From positions 310,001-374,000 of the forward strand of contig OX365931.1 of NCBI GenBank assembly GCA_947243795.1: a DNA stretch of 64,000 bases, in the 5' to 3' direction. A program made the translations under genes and the position numbers. The notes beneath the pieces are model-generated. The model saw nothing but the letters and a program-made list of their open reading frames with translations. It was not told where the DNA came from and ran no database searches. The DNA is from Saccharomyces uvarum (taxonomy: Eukaryota; Ascomycota; Saccharomycetes; Saccharomycetales; Saccharomycetaceae). Positions 52,352 to 62,440 of the stretch are shown in pieces; position 1 is the first letter of the stretch, and each line of letters opens with the position of its first letter.

Positions 52352-53842
52352 CTAGTGGTATGCGTAACCACATCCTTTTCCCACATGTTTGTTCAACCAG
52401 ACGTCGACGTTGGGGAACTGTAGCCCACAGTGTTTGCATTTTCCGGGCACGATGCTTCTATCTTCCTTCTTGGTTTTGGGTGGGTATTCGAAATGCAAGG
52501 CCTTGAGATGGTTTTTGAAAGTGTCACAGCGCGAAAAGACGCCTGTTTGGTGGCAATTTATAGGCTCAAAATAAAGCGATCTGGACTTGTGCGGGTACAC
52601 CTCCATGTCCAAGTTGATCAAGGTGGAGTTGTAGGGGCATTTGAAGGCGCCTTTAATCTTGTATAGTGATCTTAGTTGGTTTTTCTTCAGTAGTTTCGTC
52701 TCCTCGGAAGAAGATGAGGCCAGGACAGCCGATTTATCGTTAGAGTCGTCGTCGCCGTCGTTGCTTGCGGGAATATGCGGGGTATCATCAGCATCGTCAG
52801 CATTGCTGTTGCTTTGGGGCTCCCTTGCGTATATCTGCATGAACTCGTCCTTCCAATGGCGTTTCTTGTGCCTTATCAGATCATTGTTTCTAGCAAACCC
52901 ACGTTGGCAAACGGGGCACTTGTGAGGTCTGTCCTCCGGGGTCAAATGGGTGGATTTGTGGGTGGACAGGTTGGCGTAGAAATTGTGGCATATGGGGCAT
53001 TCCTTTTTCTTTCTTTGCTTGATTATCTTGGACGAATCCTTGAGCGACGAGGAGTATTTGTTAGCGTGTTCATTGGTTAATGGAGAATGAACAGACGGTA
53101 TGTTCGAGGCAGAGCTACTACCGATGCTTTGCTGCTGCTGCTGCTGCTGCTGCTGCTGTCTGCCCATCAGGGCCGGAAACCCATTAACAGGCAGACTAGA
53201 AACGGATTTTGATCTCGGTACATCGTCCACTGTGGACAGTATATGCTGGTGTTGGGCCGGTGGCGAGGGCGTGGTGTTCTTTACGGTAGCCGTGGTGATG
53301 GGGTTGCACAGTGACATCTCATGTCTCTGGTGGTCCAGCACGGTTCTTGGGACGGGTGCTGTAAAGTTGGCGTGCAGGGAGTTTGATCTGCCATTAAATT
53401 CTCTTTCTGCCACGGTGATCAGGTTGGTGAACGAAGATATGGGGGGTAAAATGACATGGCTCGAGCTGTTGGAGGACAGTGGGGTAGGGGAGAGGCTATG
53501 TGGGAAGTAGAACTTCGAGTTATGTGGCAGAGTAGTGTTGTCTGTGGGGGAACTCGTGATGGATTGGCATGCAGAGGAATTATATGAAGAGTACGAAGTG
53601 ACCAACGGTGGAGGTGGAGGCGAGTTCAACGCAGAATTGAGGGTGGAGCGGGAGGACGATGTTGTGCTGGACAGCACGGGCATTGGCGGGTCTATTAAGT
53701 GGTGAAGGGTGGCATGGGGTGAGGTCGTTGGGTTGCCCATTTTATCCGGAGTATCTATAAAGGGAGGATTTCTAGGCAAAGATATGGCTTCATGAGATAT
53801 TATCGAATCTATACTCGACGCAAATGTAGGCGATACAGGCAT
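52352..53842 (-). CDS. STP4: Stp4, C2H2 zinc-finger transcription factor
   Basis: Nuclear zinc-finger protein related to Stp1/Stp2/Stp3; its targets are poorly known. The 496-residue protein has a long Ser/Thr/Pro-rich N-terminus with a poly-Gln run of eleven (about 228-238), then fingers at about 286-308 (CPICHNFYANLSTHKSTH) and 318-340 (CPVCQRGFARNNDLIRHKKRH), an acidic Asp-rich linker (about 358-385), and a C-terminal region with a third C2H2-like unit CKHCGLQFPNVDVWLNKH (about 472-489). Length is near the 490 recalled. Paralogue STP3 arose in the whole-genome duplication. It is divergent from SIT4 across an unusually long spacer. Confidence 0.95.
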   Translation of the reverse strand: MPVSPTFASSIDSIISHEAISLPRNPPFIDTPDKMGNPTTSPHATLHHLIDPPMPVLSSTTSSSRSTLNSALNSPPPPPLVTSYSSYNSSACQSITSSPTDNTTLPHNSKFYFPHSLSPTPLSSNSSSHVILPPISSFTNLITVAEREFNGRSNSLHANFTAPVPRTVLDHQRHEMSLCNPITTATVKNTTPSPPAQHQHILSTVDDVPRSKSVSSLPVNGFPALMGRQQQQQQQQQQSIGSSSASNIPSVHSPLTNEHANKYSSSLKDSSKIIKQRKKKECPICHNFYANLSTHKSTHLTPEDRPHKCPVCQRGFARNNDLIRHKKRHWKDEFMQIYAREPQSNSNADDADDTPHIPASNDGDDDSNDKSAVLASSSSEETKLLKKNQLRSLYKIKGAFKCPYNSTLINLDMEVYPHKSRSLYFEPINCHQTGVFSRCDTFKNHLKALHFEYPPKTKKEDRSIVPGKCKHCGLQFPNVDVWLNKHVGKGCGYAYH

Positions 53843-55319
53843 AGAATAAATTAAAGAGTACTATAACCGTTCCAGTGTTAGCACTTTTGAATGCAGAGAA
53901 AAGAGATAACAAGAGCGACACCCGAGCTACAGGGCAATCGATTTTTCCTTAATATTTAACCTTCAATTAGAGTATGTATATATATATATATATATGAAAT
54001 ATGCGGGTTTGGGAGATAGACAGAATAAAGAACGCACATATGCAGCTTTAACCTTTGAGAAATGGTGTTTTTTTTTCCTTTCTCTCTTCTGTTCCTCTCT
54101 GTGAATGTGAACCAAGAGGAAATTTCAGCAGAGGAAAACAAAGGAAACGAAAAAAATTAAAAGGCGGTAAGAGTAAAAGAGGGAAGAGAGCATTACGTAC
54201 TTACAAATTGTTTTAAGTAACTATACCACTAACAACACCCCCTAGGAAGCGGCGATCTAGAAATATCTTGGGCGTTAGCCACGGACCAGAAAGGAAGGAA
54301 AAGACCAATTCAGCAATAATCGCATGGGGGGCTTTCCGACAGCCACTACCGAATTGTGCGACAGCCAAGCGAGAATCAATGCGGCTATTTCAGATCTCTT
54401 TTGGTCTACACAAAACTAGGACCAACGAAAGAAGAAGTATAAATCCGGGAATGCCTCGCGGGATATGACCCGAATCGGGGAATCCCGGATTTATATTTTC
54501 CTCAAAGCAGCGCGCGAGCTGGCGTGGTGTCGGCCCGGAACTGACCCCCCGGACTAATTTGAAGTTCCGAGAGCACGCGCAAGCCGTCCAGCGCGCGGAG
54601 GGCTGGGAAGCGGCCGGAGAAAAAAAAAATAACGCAAACGTGGGTTTCCCCTTTCCCCTGTACGGCCCTGTCGTGCCTTCCCACCTATTGCCTGCTATGC
54701 GGCCGTTGCGTGTGTTGTTGTCGTTGCTACTTTTTTTTACTGCCGCGGGGGTCGGCCAGAATATCGCAAATCCGCGGCGGTTCATAGAAAACAAAAACGA
54801 CGAAACGGAAAGCAACGCAGGGGAAAAAGAAAAGGAAGTGGAATGAGAAAAAGTGTAAAAAAAAAAAGGGGGATAGCACAGCCGCGGGTAACGCCGGACG
54901 GCGCGAGTGATGATTTTTGCCGTGGGAGGTGATGTGGTGGACGCATGCGGGTAATAGTGCTTGGAGGTTTTCGTCTCTTTCTTATGGGAGCGGTAAAACT
55001 CATCGAGTCGAACGACGGCCAGCAAAAAGTAAAAAAATATGGCCCTGAGTGAAAACCCGGTGATGCTTGCATACAACCGCATGTAAATGAAACGGTTTGC
55101 AGATTCACACACGGCAGAGACAAAAAAAAAAGCACAGGAACAAGACAGTACTACATTGTCGGCACACTATCATTATCATTCCACGGCTTAAGGACTTCTG
55201 TATATACCGCACTCTCTTTTCCTCTCGTATCCTTCGAATCCCCCTCCTCGCTCCTTTTAGATCTGACATACAAGGAAGGAACTACTGCTCACGCCCATAA
55301 TATAACAGCAACGACAACA
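53843..55319. promoter_or_regulatory. Long STP4/SIT4 divergent promoter with Reb1 sites
   Basis: 1477 bases without a supported gene. Near SIT4 two Reb1 sites CGGGTAA occur in direct orientation (54885-54891 and 54948-54954), about 365-435 bp before the SIT4 start. The segment 54500-54900 is GC-rich and open in several frames on both strands, including a 240-codon minus-strand frame (54390-55112) that I do not accept as a gene. A TA repeat lies at 53974-53995. Confidence 0.6.
54438..54495. repeat. Perfect 13-bp inverted repeat with GC-rich loop
   Basis: Arms TATAAATCCGGGA (54438-54450) and TCCCGGATTTATA (54483-54495) are exact reverse complements with a 32-base loop that contains further CGGG/CCCG pairs. 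It lies about 830 bp before SIT4. Confidence 0.85.
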
Positions 55320-56255
55320 ATGGTATCAAGAGGCCCCGACGAATGGCTAGAGACCATCAAGAAATGCCAGGCGCTGACCGAAAACGAAATGAAACAACTG
55401 TGTGAAATGGTAAAAGAACTTCTGATGGAGGAAAGTAACATCCAGCCCGTACAGACCCCCGTCACGGTGTGTGGCGACATCCACGGGCAATTCCATGACC
55501 TGCTGGAGCTTTTCCGCACTGCGGGCGGGTTCCCGGACGATATAAACTACATTTTCTTGGGTGATTACGTGGACCGTGGCTACTACAGTCTGGAAACTTT
55601 CACTCTTTTAATGTGCTTGAAAGTCAAATACCCGGCCAAGATTACGCTGGTGAGAGGCAACCACGAGTCTAGGCAAATAACCCAAGTGTACGGGTTCTAC
55701 GAAGAATGCCTGAATAAGTACGGGTCCACTACGGTATGGAAGTACTGTTGTCAAGTCTTTGACTTCCTGACGCTGGCCGCTATCATCGACGGCAAGATCC
55801 TATGTGTCCACGGTGGACTGTCTCCGGAGATTCGAATGCTCGATCAAATCAGAGTCTTGTCCAGGGCCCAAGAAGTGCCCCACGAGGGCGGGTTCTCGGA
55901 CCTTCTTTGGTCGGACCCGGACAACGTAGAAGCCTGGCAGGTTTCCCCCCGTGGTGCCGGCTGGCTGTTCGGCAGCAAGGTCGCCAGAGAGTTCAACCAC
56001 GTCAACGGGCTCAACCTGATCGCCAGGGCGCACCAGCTGGTCATGGAAGGGTTCAAGTACCACTTCCCTGAAAAGGACGTCGTCACCGTTTGGTCCGCGC
56101 CAAACTACTGTTATAGATGCGGTAACGTCGCGAGTGTAATGAAAGTCGACGAGGACTTGGAACCGACTTTCAAAATCTTCTCTGCTGTCCCCGATGACTA
56201 CATAAGAGAATCGACAGCCAACCACAACAACCAAAGAGCCGGCTATTTCTTGTAA
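55320..56255 (+). CDS. SIT4: Sit4, PP2A-like Ser/Thr phosphatase (PP6 class)
   Basis: Catalytic subunit of a type 2A-like phosphatase (PP6 homologue) acting with SAP subunits and Tap42 in TORC1 signalling and G1/S progress. The 311-residue protein shows all metal and catalytic motifs: [10 protein letters not shown] (about 52-61), [10 protein letters not shown] (about 80-89), RGNHESRQ (about 110-117), and the conserved HGGLSP and [10 protein letters not shown] segments. It ends RAGYFL, close to the TPDYFL tail methylated in PP2A enzymes. Length equals S. cerevisiae Sit4. The 3' half has GC-rich codons compared with neighbours. Confidence 0.97.
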   Translation: MVSRGPDEWLETIKKCQALTENEMKQLCEMVKELLMEESNIQPVQTPVTVCGDIHGQFHDLLELFRTAGGFPDDINYIFLGDYVDRGYYSLETFTLLMCLKVKYPAKITLVRGNHESRQITQVYGFYEECLNKYGSTTVWKYCCQVFDFLTLAAIIDGKILCVHGGLSPEIRMLDQIRVLSRAQEVPHEGGFSDLLWSDPDNVEAWQVSPRGAGWLFGSKVAREFNHVNGLNLIARAHQLVMEGFKYHFPEKDVVTVWSAPNYCYRCGNVASVMKVDEDLEPTFKIFSAVPDDYIRESTANHNNQRAGYFL

Positions 56256-56553
56256 TACCTCGCCGGCCCCTCCCCTACCCCGACGAATGGAAAGTTCAAC
56301 TGCAGCAGCAATAACAAAATACAAGCAAAAACTTTCCGTCATGCCATTTGCTACGATACGATACACACAACAAGCACATTCAAAGAGCATTTCATTACTA
56401 TAGTCTAACGACGAAAGAAAGGAAACGAAGAAAACAAGAAAATCACATGATTAAACATCCTGTGTCTTTTCTTCCCTTTCCCAGTTATATATGTTTACGT
56501 CCCTTTTCTCTCTTATATTTTTTTTCTTCCCTTTACTTATATATACTATACTA

Positions 56554-56554
<1 letters not shown>

Positions 56555-56622
<68 letters not shown>
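56555..56622 (+). repeat. ATT trinucleotide microsatellite
   Basis: Uninterrupted (ATT) repeat, about 22.7 units over 68 bases, between SIT4 and NPC2, about 210 bp before the NPC2 start. Confidence 0.95.
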
Positions 56623-56829
56623 CTATACACTTCAACGTGCCATCACGTCACCACCCACGGCTTGCACCGACCGAAAGAGGGTGGGAAATCCCCGATAATA
56701 AAAACTTTAATCAATAGTCAGAGAGGGGCTATACAAAAAACCGACGTATTTAAAGAGCAGAACTGCCAAGGGAAAGAATCAGCATCCGCGTCTCAGTCCC
56801 ACGCCCTTCCCCTAGCACCCCATCGCACA

Positions 56830-57348
56830 ATGAATCAAGGCTTGAAACTTCTGTTCGGTTTGCTGTTCCTCTACACAGCCGCAGTTAATGCAGGCGTAAT
56901 CAGCATATTCACACTACCTCCACCAGACTCTAAGCCAATTAGCGGCGAATCACCACTGTACCAGTGTGACGTTTCGAATAAGCAACTCTTGGAAATTAAG
57001 GAGATCGATTTGTCTCCCAACCCACCAGTTCGTGGTCAAAACGTGACCATTACGGCTAACGGTGAGGTCTTCGAAACCATAGAAGAAGGCGCCTACATCG
57101 AAGTAGAGGTGCGTCTAGGCTATATCAGACTGCTATCCCAGACTTTCGACCTGTGCCAAACCCTGGAAGACAACGACATTGAAGGCTTATCCTGCCCAAT
57201 CGACCCAGGTTCATACGACGTAAAGAAAATAGTTGAGATTCCAGGCGAGGTCCCACCTGGCAGGTACGTCGTCCTAGCAAGAGCTTACACTGAGAGCGAT
57301 GATTTGATCACTTGCGTAACTGGAGAAGTCGTCTTCCCTCCAAGGTAA
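56830..57348 (+). CDS. NPC2: Npc2, vacuolar sterol-transfer protein
   Basis: Luminal sterol-binding protein of the vacuole that works with Ncr1 to insert sterols in the membrane; yeast counterpart of human NPC2. The start at 56830 gives 172 residues with a signal peptide (about 1-22, [20 protein letters not shown]). The ML/MD-2 domain follows with six Cys likely in disulfides ([21 protein letters not shown] among them). One N-glycosylation sequon is seen in [10 protein letters not shown]. The frame is open far upstream through the ATT repeat, but that part is poly-Tyr and lacks meaning; the signal peptide fixes the start. Confidence 0.96.
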   Translation: MNQGLKLLFGLLFLYTAAVNAGVISIFTLPPPDSKPISGESPLYQCDVSNKQLLEIKEIDLSPNPPVRGQNVTITANGEVFETIEEGAYIEVEVRLGYIRLLSQTFDLCQTLEDNDIEGLSCPIDPGSYDVKKIVEIPGEVPPGRYVVLARAYTESDDLITCVTGEVVFPPR

Positions 57349-57868
57349 TCATCTATTCGCAGCCGCGATCTGCTCCATACTTTCTTTTCTCTCTCCCCTC
57401 CTCCTCTTCCTCCTCTTCACACATTTCTTTATCTCCATGTGCTCTTTATTGGTTTCTGAAAGCAAACCAGGTTCTCACCTCTTGTTATTGTTATCTTTAT
57501 TTGGTGGTAAATGATTATTGGTGATTTTTGGTGGGCCATTACTCGTCGCCTTTGTCTCCTTTTACTCCCCCTCTAATTAATTAATTTTTATAAAGTATAT
57601 ACGTACCAAGAGCATGCCATTGCATTACTGTAAACATGAAAGCTATCCTCTGCACATCATTATCACTATCTACTTGTATCTTACTTTTGTAGTTGATCGA
57701 TCTCCGGGTAAAAAAAGGCCCTATACTAGCTTTCTTTCTTTAGTATTTTTAAGTTGAACAAAAGTTCTGAAGCTTTACGCCCAAAGGAATACCGCAAAAA
57801 GAATACTGGGCTAAAGGGACATCGGGGGACGCTGCCACTCACCGCTCAAACTAATAACCATCACATAA
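57349..57868. other. Intergenic between NPC2 and MRP10
   Basis: 520 bases: NPC2 3' flank (C/T-rich at 57385-57430) and MRP10 promoter. No small gene or RNA is recognised. Confidence 0.45.
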
Positions 57869-58156
<288 letters not shown>

Positions 58157-58328
58157 TTGTTGTGGCTGCACCACCAAAGAAACAGTAGCAAAAAACAACA
58201 AGTTGATAATATTAGATTCATGACCCTGTATATACACTACACAAATTAAATAGCTCCAATGAGCAGAGAAAAAAAAAGATTAATATTAATATCGGCTTTT
58301 TATCTTTTTTCCTTATGTAAAGCTGTAC

Positions 58329-59249
58329 TTAATTCTTAATCCTACCGGCCCTTTCTACGGCATCATCGATGAGATACCAACCAGGATAGTAATCATCTTG
58401 GTATTCACTAAATCTTTCTTTATCCACGACAGATATCGGTGAAGTATTTACAATGGAATCATGCTCCCCTGCTGCATTACTGCCAAATGCGTGAGAGATC
58501 TCCCATTCAAAACGCAATGGTATATCACTCGAATCCTTTTTCAGATACGGGTTGGGTAAAGAATTGTTGACACCACCGACCGATGTAAACCCTTTCCCGT
58601 ATAACCCACAAATTGGTTCATTAGAATATAACAAGAAACTCCATATATTAGTCAAGTCCCAATGTAAAAGGGGCTGTAACCTCATGAAATCAGGCCAATT
58701 CGAGTCCGTTCTTTGAATAGGTTCTAACGTTTCACCATATGGGTCTGTGTGCCTGATACCTATCACTATAGCTGCGGTATCAGGGTATATCTTAATGAAT
58801 TCTCGAAACGCATCTGCCATATTGACGGCCGTTTCAGATTGCCTTTGTGATTCATACAATGACAAGCAATATCGTTCTGAAGTTTCTAATACAAAATTCT
58901 CTAATGTGGGGAAAGTTTCTTCTTGATCAATGAAAACTGTAGGAAGTCTTTGCATGGGGAAGCTTTGGAATTCGAAATCAAACTGAGAGTTTTGGGCCTT
59001 GATAAAAAAATATTCCCATAAACAACTTAAATATAATAGCAGTAATACCTGGCAATCTTTCCCGCCATTATATGAGAATGATATTTCTCCATTCAGTGGA
59101 CTCCAACGTACAAAAATCTCATTCAATAAATACTTCCTTGTCAACCGTATTGCTTCTTGTGTACTTGCTATTATCTGAGACTCTTGGTGTATCTGTAAGT
59201 AAGAGTTTGTTATCTCATAGCATAGCTCAGCAGCTTTACTTAACTGCAT
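58329..59249 (-). CDS. FAD1: Fad1, FAD synthetase
   Basis: Adenylates FMN with ATP to make FAD in the cytosol; essential. The 306-residue protein belongs to the PAPS-reductase-like PP-loop family: SYNGGKDCQVLLLLYL (about 56-71) is the signature, followed by VFIDQEETFPTLENFV (about 105-120), IGIRHTDPYGETLEPIQRTD (about 163-182) and LRFEWEISHAFGSNAAGEHD region. It has no separate kinase domain, as normal in fungi. Length equals S. cerevisiae (306). Convergent with MRP10. Confidence 0.96.
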   Translation of the reverse strand: MQLSKAAELCYEITNSYLQIHQESQIIASTQEAIRLTRKYLLNEIFVRWSPLNGEISFSYNGGKDCQVLLLLYLSCLWEYFFIKAQNSQFDFEFQSFPMQRLPTVFIDQEETFPTLENFVLETSERYCLSLYESQRQSETAVNMADAFREFIKIYPDTAAIVIGIRHTDPYGETLEPIQRTDSNWPDFMRLQPLLHWDLTNIWSFLLYSNEPICGLYGKGFTSVGGVNNSLPNPYLKKDSSDIPLRFEWEISHAFGSNAAGEHDSIVNTSPISVVDKERFSEYQDDYYPGWYLIDDAVERAGRIKN

Positions 59250-59599
59250 GTTTGGCTTCCCTTTTACTTTTTTTTCCTAGTCCTTGCAAATGTTGCCTCT
59301 GTATACGCAAAAAGTAAACAACTGTTCTCTCTGCTCTGCCAACTGTCGTTTGAACGCTCTTAAATGTTTTGTTTTATTGTTAGGTTTGACATATTTTTAA
59401 CGTATGTCTTTCAGTTGTTTCAAATATGCCAATTTTTCGAGCTCTTTCAGTCCTTTTGTTTGCCTCGGACTATACAAAAATGAAGCCTGCCGACAGGCTG
59501 ACTAACGAACATAATGAATTCTATAACCTCTTACTACTATATGATTTTAGTACATATGATTATACACATATACTCTATTTACAAGATTTGGAATATTTA
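59250..59599. other. Intergenic between FAD1 and MTF2
   Basis: 350 bases, FAD1 promoter and MTF2 3' flank. AT-rich; a 76-codon frame (59426-59656) overlaps the MTF2 3' end and is not convincing. Nothing else seen. Confidence 0.4.
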
Positions 59600-60931
59600 C
59601 TACCTATCTCTAGTCAAATTTTTCTTGAGACTTTTCAGATAGTTTTCGATATTTAGTAAATCACTATTTGTGTCTTTATTCCATAATACGCCCACATTTA
59701 CGATCTCGTTGTCTTTTGATATAATGCCCTCAACTGTATCATACTCTGCTTCTGCTTCCAAAAATATGTCTTCATTTAAGCTTCTCATTTCTTTGACGAT
59801 TTTATCTAGTATATCCACCGTTTCGATATTTCCGATGACACCATTTACGCTCATCTCAGTGACCACACGTTTTAAATAACGAACTTCCTGGAAATTTTCC
59901 CACAACAGTTGCATCAGCAAATTGTAGAAGTCAATATTACAAATGGTCAAGTATAAAGACACATCCATATTATTCTTGCATTCATTATAAACATAAGATA
60001 TCAACATGTACTTTCTATCTGTTGGAAAACCAAAATCACTTGATGTAAGCGATTTGAGTATAACATATGGCAGGGTTATTGTATATGGTTTTGGTAGCTC
60101 GTTCGGCCTATTTATACAAGCATCTCTAATATCCTCGAAAATGTTTGAAGACCCTGAATTCATCTTTATTTCCAAACCTCTGTCTCTTTTTTTATATGTT
60201 TCCAACAACCGTTTTAAATATTCTAAAAGATCGTGATCACTTTGAACAGTTTCCTTCAAGTAATCGATGTGAGGTTTCAAAACCTGGTCTAATGTAGCTT
60301 GGTAACGGATCTTATTACCAATTTCTTGCATCACTTCCTCGCTAAATTTCAAATTTAAATGTGGAATTGGCTCTTCAAATACCAGATTCACCCCAGTGGC
60401 AAAGTCTTGGTATTGATCAGGATTCAGTGATTCTCGATCCTTTTTGTTAACGCCATTATCTTCATCGAATATCTTCTCCAATAAAGTTCTTGTTTGCTCA
60501 CTTATAGTTTTGGCGTTGACAGCAGAAGGACCGGTTCCCTGATACACATAATCACTACCTGCAGTTTCTTTCAAAAATTCATGATCTTTATTTGGAAGCT
60601 TTCTTTGAGCGCTTTGACTATGATCAAAAACGATTTTTTCTTTTTTGACTCTAGTCCCCTTAGAATTTTCACAGAGCCCGTTGTAATACTTGTCAATTAT
60701 CTTGCTAGCATTAGTGTGTCTCATGCTTTCAACCCTTGCTCCAGCTTCAAATGATTCACCAAATACTTTACGTTCCTCCTCAAGAGCTTCCTCAAACGCT
60801 TTTCCGGCTGAAGCTCCTTCTGTATTGTTGGTTTTTCCATTCTTTGAACCGGATTCATTCAGTAAACATCCATGAATGGAATGTATGTACCTATAGTTAC
60901 AATTTCTAAGTATCGACGACGCCCTGATCAT
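59600..60931 (-). CDS. MTF2: Mtf2/Nam1, mitochondrial RNA processing and translation factor
   Basis: Matrix protein that interacts with mitochondrial RNA polymerase and couples transcription to RNA processing and translation (NAM1). The 443-residue protein starts MIRASSILRNCNYRYIHSIHG, a basic Ser-rich presequence. The rest is helical and lacks any named catalytic motif; PEELP-type charged segments alternate with Leu-rich stretches. Length is near the 440 recalled. Identity rests on synteny with FAD1 and PRP11 plus general resemblance. Confidence 0.9.
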   Translation of the reverse strand: MIRASSILRNCNYRYIHSIHGCLLNESGSKNGKTNNTEGASAGKAFEEALEEERKVFGESFEAGARVESMRHTNASKIIDKYYNGLCENSKGTRVKKEKIVFDHSQSAQRKLPNKDHEFLKETAGSDYVYQGTGPSAVNAKTISEQTRTLLEKIFDEDNGVNKKDRESLNPDQYQDFATGVNLVFEEPIPHLNLKFSEEVMQEIGNKIRYQATLDQVLKPHIDYLKETVQSDHDLLEYLKRLLETYKKRDRGLEIKMNSGSSNIFEDIRDACINRPNELPKPYTITLPYVILKSLTSSDFGFPTDRKYMLISYVYNECKNNMDVSLYLTICNIDFYNLLMQLLWENFQEVRYLKRVVTEMSVNGVIGNIETVDILDKIVKEMRSLNEDIFLEAEAEYDTVEGIISKDNEIVNVGVLWNKDTNSDLLNIENYLKSLKKNLTRDR

Positions 60932-61370
60932 TGCGCAGCCTATTGGTACTTTCCCTAATTGCTTTTGTTCTTCCTCTTCGATTTTTTCTCAAGTTTGACA
61001 AGTACCGTCATAATTTTTCGGGCTTATGTGCCGTGCCTAAAGTGCATTTTAATTAAAATGGGTGTATGATCCGAATGCTTGATAAATAGCCGTATAAATC
61101 TTCTACATTGTAAAGTTTAAACTAGAATTCGATTGATATTGTTTATCAGGGCTTTCCTTTTAGTATTTTTAATGCATGAAAATAATATCATTTCCTCATT
61201 ATTGGGGAGACAACAATCAAGCTTTCTGTATTCTTAAGTAGCTGTCGCATATGGGAGCAACCTGGCATTTTTTCCTTACAGCTATATGTAACGAACTTGT
61301 CTCTCAGATGATAATTATAAGAGCAACGGGTCCTTCGCTCTGTTTATATTTTTTTGACTCAAAGCCCTAT
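60932..61370. other. Intergenic between MTF2 and PRP11
   Basis: 439 bases, MTF2 promoter and PRP11 3' flank. No motif stands out and no gene is recognised; the 60-codon frame at 61251-61433 overlaps PRP11 antisense. Confidence 0.4.
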
Positions 61371-62171
61371 TCAATCAGCTACTTGATCTTCTTCTGCTTG
61401 TTTGAAGAAAAATTGAATGTAATAAAGTCTTGAGGTTGAATCCCAAACAGTACATTTTCTATTTAGCTCATCCACTCCCTCCATATTGGCCTCTATTTCC
61501 TGATCTTCTCCGAATATAATCTCATTTGGCGGTAGTTCGATGGCGATGTTTTCAAAAGGTTCATGTGCAATGACTAAGAATTTACTGCCCTTTTGCTTTG
61601 GATCTGACAATTCTAACCCAGATACTATCCTTATGAGTGGTGGTATTTCGAGTTTATCGCTTCCTCTAGCGTCATATCCCTTGTCGTTTATGTTATAGTT
61701 TACTTGAATAGCCAAACCCACTAGTCCAGTCTTTGGGTCCTTTACCGTTGCAACTTTAGAAACAGGGACTACGCCATTATTTTTTAATGATTGCTTTGCT
61801 TCAATTATCTTTTGTTGGTGCTGAAAATCCTGGGTTGCTTGGCCATTTGTTCCTTGGTTATTTTTCTCTATGGTAATACCACGCCTTAACACATTTAGCC
61901 CATGTTTCTTACCACCCAGATGTCTTTCGACACTGGACCACGACATATGCATCGTATTGCATAGTTTACAGACCAACTTACCGGAATGATTCTTGTAAAT
62001 GTACGGATTGCTTCTTACCTGATCGTCTTGTTCATCTTGGAAAGTGTATGGTACTTCTTCACCTTTACTGAGCAAAGATTCAACTTCTTTTCTACGTTGC
62101 AATTTAAACTGAGATTCAGAAGCTATACCACCACCACCTTTCTTGGACCCAACACCTTCTGCATGCTCCAT
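61371..62171 (-). CDS. PRP11: Prp11, SF3a splicing factor subunit
   Basis: Subunit of SF3a in the U2 snRNP, needed for branch-site recognition and pre-spliceosome formation; homologue of human SF3A2. The 266-residue protein has a matrin-type zinc finger with Cys68, Cys71, His84 and His90 (CKLCNTMHMSWSSVERHLGG) and the C-terminal PRP4/SF3A2-type domain with IVSGLELSDPKQKGSKFLVI (about 185-204) and a final YYIQFFFKQ segment (about 251-259). Length equals S. cerevisiae. It supports the introns found in MRK1, RPL31A and UBC9 only in the general sense of splicing. Confidence 0.96.
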   Translation of the reverse strand: MEHAEGVGSKKGGGGIASESQFKLQRRKEVESLLSKGEEVPYTFQDEQDDQVRSNPYIYKNHSGKLVCKLCNTMHMSWSSVERHLGGKKHGLNVLRRGITIEKNNQGTNGQATQDFQHQQKIIEAKQSLKNNGVVPVSKVATVKDPKTGLVGLAIQVNYNINDKGYDARGSDKLEIPPLIRIVSGLELSDPKQKGSKFLVIAHEPFENIAIELPPNEIIFGEDQEIEANMEGVDELNRKCTVWDSTSRLYYIQFFFKQAEEDQVAD

Positions 62172-62440
62172 CTTGATTGTGTCGATGTAGGATGGTTTGT
62201 CTTTAATGCTCTAGTTACAGTTTTGGTGCAGATATTTAGTCTTTTTTCTATCACAATCTTTCATTTTTTTATTGAAATGGGCGGCATCTGGAACATTTCA
62301 CCCGGTACAAGTAAAAGAGCCAAAAAACTTGATTAACCAATCAATCACTCTTTTATGATAAAAAGAAAAACAAAACTATTTGCTGTATTTATATATTGAT
62401 ATATATTTAGTGCGTCTGCATAACTAAAACTGCATTCCAT

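Noticed and set aside
54390-55112. 240-codon minus-strand open frame in the STP4/SIT4 spacer
   Set aside because: Several frames are open at once in this GC-rich stretch, the translation is low-complexity with Phe and Ser runs, and it overlaps Reb1 sites and the SIT4 promoter.
56491-56829. In-frame 113-codon extension upstream of NPC2
   Set aside because: It reads the ATT repeat as poly-Tyr and would place the signal peptide internally.
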